From: Rugalucina vietnamica
Taxonomy: Eukaryota; Mollusca; Bivalvia; Lucinida; Lucinidae
Direction: 5' to 3'
Assembly: GCA_964017185.1 (NCBI GenBank)
Contig: OZ024879.1
Coordinates: forward strand, 41,113,883 to 41,177,882
Length of the DNA: 64,000 nt
Positions 32,273 to 43,486 of this stretch are shown in pieces. Each line of letters opens with the position of its first letter. Positions within the stretch are counted from its first letter, which is position 1. Under the pieces are notes generated by a model. That model saw only the letters and a list, made by a program, of their open reading frames with translations, did no database searches and was not told where the DNA came from. The translations under genes and the position numbers were made by a program.

Positions 32273-32402
32273 ATTCCTAGATGTTAAGCATCGTAGCAAG
32301 CTGGCTTCGTTCCTATCAAGTCAGCGAGTCAAGTGATAAACTTGACACATATTGTGTCAGTGAGCCAGTTAAACTTAGTACTGATTGTGCCAGTGATGCA
32401 GT

Positions 32403-32510
32403 GCCAGTGAGCTAGTGGTACAATAAAATCGGTACCGAGCCATGGCTCCAATGCCACTGAGCTAGTGGTACAATTAACTCGGTACCGAGCCATAGCGCCA
32501 ACCCCCTCCC
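32403..32510 (+). repeat. Two-unit tandem duplication
   Basis: CAGTGAGCTAGTGGTACAAT..AA.TCGGTACCGAGCCAT is repeated at a spacing of about 55 bases. GGTACC-centred palindromes are included. Confidence 0.75.
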
Positions 32511-34445
32511 CTCTACTCCCGGGACAAATTGTGACATACAGATTACATAGCGGCGACTCAGAAAATTTTAATGGATTTCACAACTTGTAACGTATGATAT
32601 TTAGGCCACATATATGTTATTAACTTAATGTACCAGCGTCAATTTCTTTAAATCTAAGACGAGAACACCAATTGTTTAGAAGCTTAAATGCTGAAGTGGT
32701 TAAGCTATCGAGCCTGTAAACCAGGGGTTATGGGTATAAAGTTAATAGGTATATAGGTAAATATATTAACACGAATGTCCAAATTTCTCTGTTAATCCGA
32801 TAGTTTGCTTAAAGAAAATGAATCTTAATAAGGAACACACCGAGTTTTGGAAGAAACCTCATTATATATCAAGAAGCAGGTGTATGGTGTACAAAAAAAA
32901 AAACAAGTATATCGTCATTCTGTCAGTGAAGAACAATGAAGAACAAGCGAGGGCCGGCGTAATGTGCAGCCTGTTTTATGGAAAATTTAAGAACACAACG
33001 CCCGTATGCACAGCATACCATCGCATTAGATATAGAGTGTGCTATTGTGAAGGTCATTGTTTTGCTATTATGGTTGTTTTCATAAACAAGAGCGACCCCA
33101 AACTGACTGAGGCGGACATTATAACTGTCTCTCCCGTCATGGCATAAACAAAGCCAAAACGCATACACTTCAGGGACCGACCAACAATTACAAAAAAAAA
33201 TAGATATTTTCCATTATTAAGCCCGCCATTTATGCCCTTGGAAGAGCGTCCGAGTTTACTGAAGACTTGCCGAAGGTCCTACCGTAGATAACGACCGCAT
33301 AAAATCGAGCCGCAAGCGATGCAATGTCTTACCGTCGATAATGGACGTCTTACCGTCGATAACGTCCGCATACGATCAAGATGCAAGGTTTCACGTGGTA
33401 ACTATTCACAAAATATTCACAAAATAGATGGAGAAATGTATCTATACATCGTTGCTATCTATCTTAAGTTTTATAAAGTACTTTCTGGCAAACCTCAAGA
33501 GCCAGATTCAGGTCACTTTACGTGCCAAAGACTAGGGAGAAAGTAATGGCACTGTCAGTTATGACATATTGACTTTGGAATCTTCGTCAGATGACGACCA
33601 ACCCATCGACAAGAGGATCGGTAGTCAGAAAAGGAAATGAGGGGAGACAAGTGAAGAAAACGAGGGAGCAGTTTCATGCCCCAAAAGGGCAGCCCATTTA
33701 TTTCTTTAGGTCCCAAGGGCTGGGGCGGAACAAAATCTATATACACTGTGAGGGTCTGTATGCTCGGTTTTTAACTACGGCTGATCCCAGTGCGTTTGTT
33801 TCAAATACAGTTGACTATTAATTCACAGTAAGAAATGAACAATTGTATTACATTTTCATAAACCTCAGACTCAAATTACTAACGAATATTTGAAATTTGA
33901 GTATTATGATTGATAACTATTTTACCTGGGTTTGGAATTATACGTTCTAGTTATCATTTTAGATATTCATAATATAAAAACTTAAATGAACTTCATATCT
34001 CATTTAGGGGTGTTGGCCAAAACATACCACTTGCTACCTCAGGCATATTAAATCAGTAGTTCAGTTTGTAACGCTGTGTTTATAAGTGTAGCCGGACTGG
34101 TATTTGGGGTGCCGACTTCTGTCGTTATGATGTAAAAGGAATTGAGACATGCTATTATAACTTTTCTACTACTTTATTGAAATAATACGTTCAATACTTG
34201 TACAAAAAGTAATTAAAACAGATACAAAACTGTCAAAATGTACTTCAAATTATTGTACGAACTTCAAAGCACCAATGAATGATAATCAAAACATATACTG
34301 TATCAAAATGTTGACTATATATTCACAGACTCTGATTAATTAAGTTACAAAACTCCATTGTTTCGTCCAACAACTCTAAAACGGTAGTTCTACTAACTTT
34401 TGATTCCAAAAACTGAGGTAAAAATGACGGGTTACCGTCTTGTGA
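32511..34445. other. Spacer, no supported gene
   Basis: A plus frame at 32818-33147 (109 codons) and another at 33591-33821 are open but have unconvincing composition. CTTACCGTCGATAA occurs twice near 33329 and 33350. Confidence 0.35.
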
Positions 34446-34505
34446 AGTCCGGTAGTTTCTTTCTGATTTCGCCATTTCCTGATCATTGCCTATTGTACTT
34501 TTCAC
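34446..34505 (+). mobile_element. Penelope-like 3' tail, plus strand
   Basis: TTTCTGATTTCGCCATTTCCTGATCATTGCC...TGTACTTTTC, a diverged 3' end lying directly beside a PLE body in the opposite orientation. Confidence 0.6.
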
Positions 34506-34512
34506 CTTTTTA

Positions 34513-34878
34513 GCTTTATGTCGGGGCCATCATAGAGTCTGACGCCCGACCCATAGGCGTGCAATTAAAGGAGGCAGCATAGATATCAACCATGAGTGGG
34601 TTAAAAACTAAGCATGCAGACTGTCGCATAACATTCACGTTATAACCTATATGTCTGTATCATTCTTTCCTTTAAGCTTCTTAAATTTGTAAACCAAGTC
34701 ACCATAAAATTCTGGTACCGAAAGGCCCTCAAGTAAAAGGGTCTTTAGCCCAACATTAAATTTGGAAACCAACTATAGTGTCTGCTATAAAATTAAGAAA
34801 ATGTTTTTCGCTGTTTATGATGCCGGTAGCCCTGCTAGAGAAGTTTGGCTGTTAAACATTTATTTCGCGCGTTGAAAG
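34513..34878 (-). mobile_element. Penelope-like RT fragment, minus strand
   Basis: Minus-strand RT C-terminal region (FNPLMVD to the ARNKCL block), broken at TCGGGGCCATCATAG so that it has no 3' end. It lies back to back with the tail at 34,446, an inverted arrangement that PLE insertions often show. Confidence 0.65.
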
Positions 34879-35273
34879 ACTTTATTTTCACAGAACTCAC
34901 CCGCTTCACAATTTTCTGAACTTTATATACAAAGCATTTGACAGTTTCAAGTAACACTTTAAGTAAACAACAACATTAGCTTGCATTTTTTGGCAATTTT
35001 AGAAGGTTTCAATCAAATTCAAAAGAAAATATTTTCACCTACTCGGAGGTGGCGTTGTCCAGTAATTGGTCGGTTTTGTCCGTTTGTCTTACGAGAACCC
35101 ACGCTTGTGTCGAACGCTTACGAAAAGAGCCGAATGCAGATAAAAATAAATACGTTAATAACATTCCAGCTAAAATAGATTTTCTCACACACTCTGGATA
35201 AGTGAAATTGAATTCAAGTAAAAGCTTTTAAAAACATTTTGTTACAAGAATTTACACGGCAAGACTAAAATTA

Positions 35274-35304
35274 AAAGGTACAAGTAGGCAACAGTCAGGC
35301 AAAG
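35274..35304 (-). mobile_element. Possible Penelope-like 3' tail, ~30 bases
   Basis: AAAGGTACAAGTAGGCAA followed by CAGTCAGGCAAAG, a poor match beyond the first 18 bases. Confidence 0.35.
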
Positions 35305-36124
35305 TTAATTTTATAAAATTTGTTGGCGTAGACAACGCGAGCCTACTATACGCCTACCCCGTTAATATAAGAAATGTTGTTGAATTATGAAACAAAATTT
35401 CAAATGGATACAACGATACCATTCGGACAACAATGTATACACTACCGTGTCAGCAATTGTATGACTAGAACCGCAAGGCATGCGCGTGTTGCATAACTCT
35501 CGCAAATGCTGACATGTAGTTAAACACTGCAAATAATATTTGAAATTAAGTCCATACCATAATATAGCAACACCAGTGCAACACAATGCATACCAGTCGT
35601 TTCTAGCTAAACAGAACAATGCAAACATGGCTTAATTGTTTATAATTGTCAAAAATAAAGTATGGCTACTATGGCACAAAATATTTGATGACCTGTTGAA
35701 TTTGGCTCATTAAAAACAAATGAAAGAGAAATAAATGCTGAGGTTCTTTGTTCCCTGTCGTAATGCAAATACTACTTTTTCAAACACAACAGCAAATGAA
35801 ACATGCGGAATTTGGCACAATTCCTTGGGAAAACCATATACACATTGAGGTGAAGGAAGTGATATTCCCTGACATAAAACTGAATGTTACATTCTTTCAA
35901 AACAGTTACAATTTAAAATGGAAAACAAATGATACAATTTAACGATGGAATGTTAATGGGACGGCTTTGGAATTTTTTTAACAATTGATACTTAACCGAC
36001 TTGTAAAAAGTACTTTTCATAAGAAAAAATAAGTTTCTTGACTAGAAAATGAAATAGTTCTATCAAAATTGGACGGAAGACTGTTACATAAAAATTTCAA
36101 ACAAAATTATTCAGAAGTGAAACT

Positions 36125-36585
36125 CATATAATAGTCATTATAATCCAATATTTCTGGCTCCTGTGCCGGTAACAAATGTTTCTTTCCGACTTTGTCGTAA
36201 AAAGTGTCCATCTCGTCAAATAACTTCTTCATCTCTGTTCATTGCGTTACTTGAGCGACTATAGAGAATAGCAGTTTTAGGAACGAATGCTAGCGCTTTC
36301 GCCCGACGCTCCTCTGCAACAATCTCCCGTGTCGTTTTCTCGGTTTTGAAGTCCTCGAATTTAACATTAACAAGATCGAGGAAGTTGTGATTTGTAACAC
36401 GAATTTCTTTGATCCAATGTTCTTGACCTGATGTCTCTATGTGCGTCACTGCCTTATTTTTAGTTCTAAATGTTTGTCTACAACCCACACAAGTTCGTAA
36501 CATAACTGTTTTTACATGAGTCCTCCGCCTATGTTCAGCCAGTTTGGCATGTTTTGAACTATAGGTTTCAGGTCGACACAGGACA
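36125..36585 (-). CDS. Zinc-finger-like protein fragment
   Basis: Minus frame, open without an ATG from about 36585: LCRPETYSSKHAKLAEHRRRTH, then MLRTCVGCRQTFRTKNKAVT (C-x2-C-x12-H), a charged segment (FEDFKTEKTTREIVAEERRA) and ILYSRSSNAMNR. A shift near 36225 (or a splice at CAATGAACAG) leads to MKKLFDEMDTFYDKVGKKHL and on to TAA near 36112. C2H2-like cysteine/histidine spacing suggests nucleic-acid binding. It may be one exon of a larger gene or a mobile-element protein. No family named. Confidence 0.4.
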
Positions 36586-36980
36586 TATGACTACTACCAT
36601 AGTTAGCCTAGAACACAAAACAATCATACAGACATGTTCGTAATAAACAGAACAAAAAATCTTAATGCCCATGGATAGTTAGCTATCCTGACAATTTTGG
36701 AAACCAATTTTATATTATGATACAAGTGACTAATCATGAATATGCATGTCCTATGCATGATAAAAATGAAATGAGTAACATATTTCCTACTAGCTCTTCT
36801 ATTAAAATTTAAAGTCAACAGCAATCGTATGCTGTCATATATTATATACATTATGTACATTTTAGTCCTCAGGAGAATGAACGACCCCGACCCGCAAACC
36901 TAGCTAGTTGAGAAAACCTCTAAGGGCTAGGCACTCCGTTCCCTGCGCGACCTCGGGACAAAGGAAAAAGGAAAAGCGAT

Positions 36981-37216
36981 TTGCTTGATTTAATTTGGCC
37001 CCAGGTGCAGATTCTTTTTAAAGCCCAAGTTCCGGCTCGGGTTCTGCGACAACTAACGTGGTGTCGACCTCTCCGCCAGTCGAACAGTCGTCATCTTTTA
37101 AGGTTCTGTCTGAATCTCCCTCGGACGGTGCTTCCGGATCATCCGGATCGTTCTCTTCTACTTTCGAATCTCTTGGCTGGCAGTGGTAGATTTTTGAATC
37201 TTGTAAATCCATGCCG
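36981..37216 (+). other. Ser/Pro-rich coding-like stretch before the LINE
   Basis: A plus frame from about 37020 (SPSSGSGSATTNVVSTSPPV, then SESPSDGASGSSGSFSSTFE) is locally GC-rich and ends at TAG after GWQW. It lies immediately 5' of the LINE RT piece on the same strand and could be part of that element's ORF1, but no other LINE copy here covers this region. Confidence 0.3.
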
Positions 37217-37700
37217 TTATCAAGTCAAAACCTTGGCCTCACATAATGATTTCAAATTTTCTAAGTCGAAATTAATGTGTACATTTCTGTCAGTCGCGGA
37301 AAGTAGACAATGATCCTGAACTTTATTTAAATGAGTCTCTTATTCCAGTAGTTGAAGATTTTAAATTTCTTGGAGTTCTTTTTGAACGTAAACGTTCTTT
37401 CATACCACATATCAAGTACTTCCTCTGACCAAAGTACTGACCTTTTTCACTTCCTCTGACCAAAGTCCGTATACACTTTGGTCATGTCAGAATGCGTGCG
37501 ACGCCTTGTCCTATCTCCTTGATAATATTTATATTAGATTTGATACCAAGTTATACAGACAAATTGTTGGAATTCCGATGGGTACAATTTGCGCACCTCT
37601 CGTAGCTGGTTTTATTTTTATACTGCTACGAAAGAGATTTCATGGATTCTCTTAACCATGATAATCAAGCTGATGCTATCGAGGCTTTTAATTCCACATC

Positions 37701-38572
37701 TAGGTACCTCGATCACCTTTTGAACATTGACAACCCTTATTTTGATGGTATGGTCAATCAAATTAATCCACCTGAACCTCAGTTGAACAAAGCCAATATC
37801 TCAGATACCGAAGCCCCCTTTTTAGATCTACATCTTTCTGTTGCAAATGGATTTGTTTCTTCTAAAATGTATGATAAGCGCGATGACTTTGATTTTGATA
37901 TAGTGAATTTTCCTTTTTTGGATGGTGACGTTCCTCGTGCTTGTATACATTTCGCAACTTATTAGGTCTGCTAGAGTCTGCAATCATGTTACAGACTTCA
38001 ACGCTCGAAATAAACGTTCCTCGTCGTGCTTCTTATGGTGTATACATTTCGCAACTTATTAGGTTTGCTAGAGTCTGCAATCATGTTACACACTTCAACG
38101 CTCGAAATAAATGTTTAACGGCAAAACTTCTCCATCTAGGTACCTCGATGACCTTTTGAACATTGACAACCCTTATTTTGATGGTATGGTCAATCAAATT
38201 AATCCACCTGAACTTCAGTTGAACAAAGCCAATATCTCAGATACCGAAGCCCCCTTTTTAGATCTACATCTTTCTGTTGCAAATGGATTTGTTTCTTCTT
38301 AAATGTATGATAAGCGCGATGACTTTGATTTTGATATAGTAAATTTTCCTTTTTTGGATGGTGACGTTCCTCGTGCTTGTATACATTTCGCAACTTATTA
38401 GCTTTGCTAGAGTCTGCAATCATGTTACAGACTTCAACGCTCGAAATAAACGTTCCTCGTCGTGCTTCTTATGGTGTATACATTTCGCAACTTATTAGGT
38501 TTGCTAGAGTCTGCAATCATGTTACAGACTTCAACGCTCGAAATAAATGTTTAACGGCAAAACTTCTCCAAC
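37701..38572 (+). repeat. 436-base tandem duplication within the PLE
   Basis: TAGGTACCTCGAT.ACCTTTTGAAC starts both units (37701, 38137); TCGTGCTTGTATACATTTCG lies at 37935 and 38371, the same spacing. Units are almost identical. Confidence 0.9.
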
Positions 38573-38630
38573 AGGGCTATCGGTATCATAAACTTTGTAA
38601 AACCTTTTTCTAAATTTTATCGTAGATACT

Positions 38631-38657
38631 AGAGAGGTTGAGCAACCGAACGTGTAC
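38631..38657 (+). repeat. Left terminal inverted repeat
   Basis: 27 bases, perfect inverse of 41431-41457. Directly followed by a near-palindrome of ACGTGTAC/GTACACGT units centred near 38,669. Confidence 0.92.
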
Positions 38658-38804
38658 GTGTACTTGTAGCTACACGTACACGTACAAGTATCAACGTGTA
38701 CAAAAAGATGAGTGGGCGTAATACGTGTACGCGTTGGCCTACGTGTACGTGTAAAATTTTGAAATCGGGTATTCGTAGCTATTTTTGACTGTGGATCATT
38801 TTAC

Positions 38805-39916
38805 TTGGATTTTGCCTTCTGCTTGAACAAAATAGGAGGTACTGAACTAAACAGCAAACGCACAGTATTTATCACAAGAATTATTGAAAAAGCGACTAGT
38901 TTAAAACTTCTACCTACGCTAGTAGAAGACGATGATTTGTTGCTGTTGTCCTGTAATTTTGACACAGAACCAAGCAGATCAAAATTGTCTTTTGATGACC
39001 TGAATAATTATCAGTGCCGAAATATGTTCAGATTTGACAAACATGACATATCCACTCAGGGATGCGCTTGGAATTCCTGAAAAAATCGTGTGTCAAAATC
39101 GAACAAGTGCTACTGGCGATGAAGGGCTCTGTATTCTGTTGAGACGTTTGGCATATCCGAACAGACTAGAAGACCTCGGGCCTGTATTTGGTCGTACGAA
39201 ATCTGAACTTTCCTACATATTCAACACCACGCTAAATGATGTCTACGACAAACACCATCATCGACTGAGTAACCTGAATCAACCTTGGCTCGGTCACCCC
39301 CAGCTCCAAGAATTTGCCGCCGCGATTTCTGAACGTGGTGCCCCATTGAACAATTGTTGGGGCTTCATAGATGGTACTATCAGGCCAATACGTAGACCAT
39401 CTGAAAATCAAAGGCTTTTATTCAGTGGCCATAAAAGAATTCATGGTTTGAAATTTCAGTCAATAACAACGCCAAGTGGAATGATTGCCAATCTGTTCGG
39501 GCCCGTCGAATGGTGTAGACATGATTCTGGCATGTTAAGAATCAGCGGAGTTTTGAATCAGCTAGAGGCCATCATGATCCTCAGAAATGGAGACATTTAT
39601 TCACTCTTTGGTGATCAAGCATACCCACTAAGTCCATTTATTATCCTCTTATATAGCTCTTACCCCCGACCAGGCTTTGTTTAATGAACGTATGTCCGAG
39701 TTACGAGTAAGCGTTGAATGGGCGTTTGGAAAACTTATATCACAGTTTGCATTCATGGATTACCGAAAGAATCAAAAACTTTACCTCCAGCCTGTAGGAA
39801 AGTATTACATTGTTGCTGCTCTACTTACTAACTGCCACAGCTATTTGTATGGAAATGAAACAGCCGACTTCTTCGGTGTAGTTCCTCCAAGCCTACAACA
39901 GTATTTATATGTATAA
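38805..39916 (+). pseudogene. PIF/Harbinger transposase (HARBI1-like, DDE_Tnp_4), two frameshifts
   Basis: Three collinear frames. 38805-39060: N-terminal part with SFDDLNNYQCRNMFRFDKHD. 39034-39650: LGIPEKIVC, EGLCILLRRLAYPNRLEDL, then the catalytic core GFIDGTIRPI (first D), EWCRHDSGML (second D) and FGDQAYPL (third acidic site). 39660-39916: FNERMSELRVSVEWAFGKL (E of the triad) to a C-terminus near PPSLQQYLYV. Frame changes lie near 39,060 and 39,650. All acidic residues remain, so decay is recent or slight. The length, about 360 residues in total, fits the family. There is no Myb/SANT partner gene within the element. Confidence 0.88.
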
Positions 39917-40359
39917 CTGGGAGCACATGTGAATATGTAGGAAATGTGCCGCGGGCCGATTTTGCAGTGTAACAACAGTTAAGCTTTATCTGTGATGTTC
40001 AGAACAGAAGATCGGTATTAAAAAAGCATGATCTCTCAGATTCGAGATAATGTTCATAGACTGTGATAAAGAAAAATATTAATGTTAAGTTAAACATTAA
40101 CCATCTACTGGTTGTTGAATTTAAATATAAGAATTATTGGTTGTATTTACATTAAAATCCACACAAATTACTTCGTTGTTTCTTGTATCTATGGCTGTTG
40201 AATGGTATTAAAAGAAAATTGCTTCAATATGTATTTTACTTGGAATTCCAGAAATGAACACTAGTGCCTTAAATACGAAAGGGTGGCATAATGAAACGAT
40301 CCCCAGCACTTTACTTTCAGCTAATAATATAACAACATGCCAAATCTTTTCATTATTGG

Positions 40360-40720
40360 AGCCGATGCATGGCATTTCCAACAGTGTCACATAAGCGCCC
40401 AGCGAAGACTCGGATTAACCTGCGGATCTGTGCAGTCTGATCTGAGTCTTTGCTGAGGGCTCAGTGCAAAGCTAAGGATCGCGGGCTTCCTTAAACAGCC
40501 AACGAAGACTCTGACCTGCCTGCAGGGATGCGCAGGCTGATCTGAATCTTCGTTCGGCGAAAATGTGAAATTGTAGGAAATGTCGCGCCTCGGTTAGCCG
40601 AGGCATGACATTTCCAACAATTACACTTATGCGCCAGCGATCACTCAGATCAGCCGCGCAGGCTGATCAGAGTCTTCGCCGGCGGCATAAGGATGCACTG
40701 AGTCCTTAGCTATCCAATGA
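40360..40720. repeat. GC-rich repeat block nested in the transposon
   Basis: Two related phrases, CATTTCCAACAGTGTCACATAAGCGCCCAGCGAAGACTC (about 40372) and CATTTCCAACAATTACACTTATGCGCCAGCGATCACTC (about 40608), plus several CAGGCTGATC(T/A)GA(A/G)TCTTCG arms and an inverted GGAAATGTCGCGCC...GACATTTCC. The composition differs sharply from the surrounding AT-rich DNA. It resembles a nested MITE. Confidence 0.55.
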
Positions 40721-41430
40721 GCGCACATCGAAGACTGATCAACCTGTGTAGAAAGGGGCAGTGGAGCGAATTAATGTATTTCAGGGTTACAAGCCTAACA
40801 GGGGAACATGTACTCCCCCACACCCGGGCCCCCGCCCCCATACTCACCCACCCACACACCAGACACCACCCAGGTGCCCATTATTATGAGTTGACATGCA
40901 ATTCAAGAAGGAGAAGAGTTAAAGAGAGAAGGAAGAAAAGAGGGAAGAAGACAGGTAGAGAAATGGAAGAAAGGTAACCGCGCCCTCGTACCTGCCCCCC
41001 CCCCCCCCCACACACACACACAGTACACAAACCGCGCCCACTCGATCCGCACAAGAAATTCAAATTTAAGACAAGTGCTACCTTTTCATTGCCATTTTCT
41101 CCCTAACATTGTGTTCGAGGGTCCAGTTAAATCATTTAATAAGTGGGTCAAATTCGCAGGCAAGGGTGCCAAAAAACCTCCTGCTATTTCAAAGTAAAAA
41201 GGAAATCGGAAACCAGAACAACTGCAAGAATAAATCAGAATAATATAAATCTGTATATATGAAGACATTTGTTTCATATAATGCACTAAATGATTTTAAT
41301 TCTCTACACGTTTTACCTTTCGTGTAGACCGCGCCTTTCAAGTTATGGTCGACGTGTAATATTACATCAACACATAAACTGATGACGTCAAACGTATAGA
41401 AACCACCTGTTTACTTGGATACCCGTACAA

Positions 41431-41457
41431 GTACACGTTCGGTTGCTCAACCTCTCT
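41431..41457 (-). repeat. Right terminal inverted repeat
   Basis: Perfect inverse of the left repeat, followed by the ACT target duplication. A TGACGTCA palindrome lies 5' of it near 41,382. Confidence 0.92.
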
Positions 41458-42961
41458 ACTATGAATTGATTTCCAAATATAATGTTGGGTTAAAGACGCT
41501 TTTAAGTGAGGGCCTTTCGGAACCTGAATTTTATGGTGACTTGGTTTACAAATTTAAGAAACTTATAGGAATTAATGATTTTTCTTTTCAGTTCAGAAAA
41601 ATCATAACACGTAACAGGCGTATAGGTTATAATTTGAATGTTATGCGACAGTCTGCATGCTTAGTTTTTAACCCAATCATGGTTGATTACTATGCTGCCT
41701 TCTTTAATTGCACGCCGGTGGGTCGGGCTTCAGACTCTTATGATGGCCCCGACTTAAAGCTATTCATTTTAGTTGGTTGGGGCCGGAGCTTCTTGTCTGT
41801 TGCTTGGCCCACCGGGGTCCAACTGGTGTTTTTCTTTTGCTCCGGAGTTAGTAGGTTATTCGGTGCCCAGGGATCTACATCGTCGGGCAGCTTACTCAAT
41901 CTTTGAGTCCTTTTTTTGATTCATCAGGATGTTTATCATGATTTATTTGTTTGTTCTTGATGATTCATTTACTAGTTAGAGATTCACCACGAGTACCGAA
42001 GAATTAACTAAATGTTATGAAATACTGCAGAAGCTGAGGGTGAGGTTAGGATCCTGTAAAACCGGTTTAAGCCCGCCAGTAACTTTGTGTTACTGATCGT
42101 TCCAAGGTGATACTTCTGTGGTGGTTCTTTTTGTTTTATGTCTTGGTGTTCAAAATATTTTTGCGCTGTTTGCGCCTTATGTATGTCTGCATATTTTTAG
42201 TTAAGTTAAAGTAACTGAGTGGCCACCTATTGGGAAAATTGCTGCTCATTCGGCTTACGATATGTTTCATGGTATAAGTACCTGATTGTTAGTTTGGTTT
42301 TTTCCCACCTCGGTTTTTGGAGTGGGAATCTTTTTCTGATTGCGCTTTTTCCTGATCTTTGCCTACTTGTACCTTTTTAAAAACAAAATGCCCAAAAGCT
42401 TAAAACTTACTGAACGTATTATCACACACAGACTGGGGTGCTAATCGCACTGTTTTTCTTCAGCTTTATCGTTCCCTCATTCGTTCAAAAATAAATTATG
42501 GATCCATCGTGTATGGATCGGCAAGACAATCATACATCAGTTTTCTTTACACAGTTCACTACCAAGGCCTAAGATTAGCTGTAGGTGCTTTTCGAACATC
42601 ATCTGTAGAAAGCCTCTATGTTGAGGCTGAAGAGCCATCACTATATTTACGGCGAGAGAAACTTGCCCTACAGTACGCGATTAGAATTTCAGCTTATCCA
42701 CCAAACCCAGCTCATAATGTGTCCCCCCCCCCGTACATTTCTGAAGAAGTCGTACAGTAAAAAAATGAAAGTAAACCAAAGGTTATCCGGTCCTTTGGTT
42801 TACGAGTTGCACCGCTTTTAGAATCAGCAAACATCCATAAGAATAAAATTAAAAAAAAAATTGTGTCCGAAATACCAAAATGGTGCATCAGAAAACCAGA
42901 AGTTAATTTGACTCTACATTCAGGGAAAATCCGAATCAAATCCACACCTTCTCAAAGACAG

Positions 42962-43100
42962 TTTTCATTCGGCTTACGATATGTTTCATGGTATAAGTGC
43001 CTGATTGTTAGTTTGGTTTTTTCCCACCTCGGTTTTTGGAGTGGGGATCTTTTTTCTGAATGCGCATTTTCTTGATCTTTGCCTACTTGTACCTTTTCAT
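42962..43100 (+). mobile_element. Penelope-like 3' tail inserted in the LINE, 7-base target duplication
   Basis: 125 bases (42969-43093) from TCGGCTTACGATATG to CCTACTTGTACC, flanked by TTTTCAT at 42962-42968 and 43094-43100. Removing it rejoins the LINE coding sequence exactly (compare 62.99-63.09 kb). Confidence 0.92.
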
Positions 43101-43486
43101 CAACTGCAATCTCAATTAATCGAAAATCAATGTATTTATACTGATTTTTCAAAAGAAGAAAACAAAGTTGGTTGTGCTACTTTTACAAACGGCAATTTCC
43201 AAACGTTACGTTTACCTGATGGCTCTTCAATTTTCACAACAGAAGCTAAAGCTATAGGCTTAGCTTTAGATTTCAAAACTGAGTGTAACTCAAAGGACAA
43301 ATTCATTATATTTCCTGACTTTATGTCAGATGTACAGGCCTTAAACTATACATCATCCAAAAACCATCAAATACAAAAACTATTACTTAAACATCACATC
43401 ATCTCAGAAATGAAAACAATTATTTATTGCTGGGTTCCCAGTCATATAGGTATATATGGCAATGAGAATGTTGATAAGAACGCTTA

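Larger units (their letters stand above)
38628..41460 (+). mobile_element. PIF/Harbinger-type DNA transposon with TIRs and 3-bp target duplication
   Basis: Element 38631-41457, 2,827 bases. Terminal inverted repeats begin AGAGAGGTTGAGCAACCGAA and match for 27 bases before a 6-base difference. Flanking ACT occurs at 38628-38630 and 41458-41460; removing the element and one ACT restores the PLE reading ...CGTAGATACTATGAATTG. A 3-base target duplication and the transposase type fit PIF/Harbinger. Subterminal ACGTGTAC repeats (38649-38755) are probable transposase binding sites. The transposase gene is frameshifted and the usual Myb-like partner gene is absent, so it is non-autonomous. A block at about 40,360-40,720 looks like a further insertion. 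Confidence 0.93.
37421..42376 (+). mobile_element. Penelope-like retroelement split by PIF/Harbinger
   Basis: Plus strand. 37421-38630 covers FFTSSDQS, LWSCQNACDALSYLL, GIPMGT (about 37569) and the YLDD region; 41461-42376 resumes in the same RT block (YELISKYNVGLKTL) and runs to the 3' end CCTACTTGTACCTTTTT. Before the split lies a 436-base tandem duplication (37701 and 38137): the first unit reads RYLDH, the second RYLDD at the catalytic site. Inside each unit an ~85-base stretch is duplicated again. The LINE resumes at TTAAAAACAAAATGCC. The frame is disrupted, so it is dead. Confidence 0.8.
37217..43486 (+). mobile_element. LINE copy split by two Penelope-like insertions (nest host)
   Basis: LINE pieces in order and orientation: 37217-37420 (RT segment, SHNDFKFSKSK to VEDFKFLGVLFE), 42377-42961 (SHTDWGANRTVFLQLYRSLI to RKPEVNLTLHSGK) and 43101-43486 (RNase H, YTDFSKEENKVGC to HIGIYGNENVDKNA). 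Together they reproduce the RT-to-RNase H order of the LINE at 62-64 kb. The first gap holds a PLE that itself contains a PIF/Harbinger element; the second holds a 125-base PLE tail. The first RNase H motif reads YTDFS instead of YTDGS and several stops are present, so it is dead. Confidence 0.85.

Noticed and set aside
32818..33147. 109-residue plus-strand protein
   Set aside because: Open but with unremarkable composition, no splice or polyadenylation signals and no repeat support; chance is as likely.
41377..41405. Possible hammerhead ribozyme (CTGATGA ... GAAA)
   Set aside because: Penelope-like elements can carry hammerheads, so I looked. Here the helix between the two motifs does not sit flush (TATA remains unpaired), no cleavage arm is seen, and the site is inside the Harbinger element.
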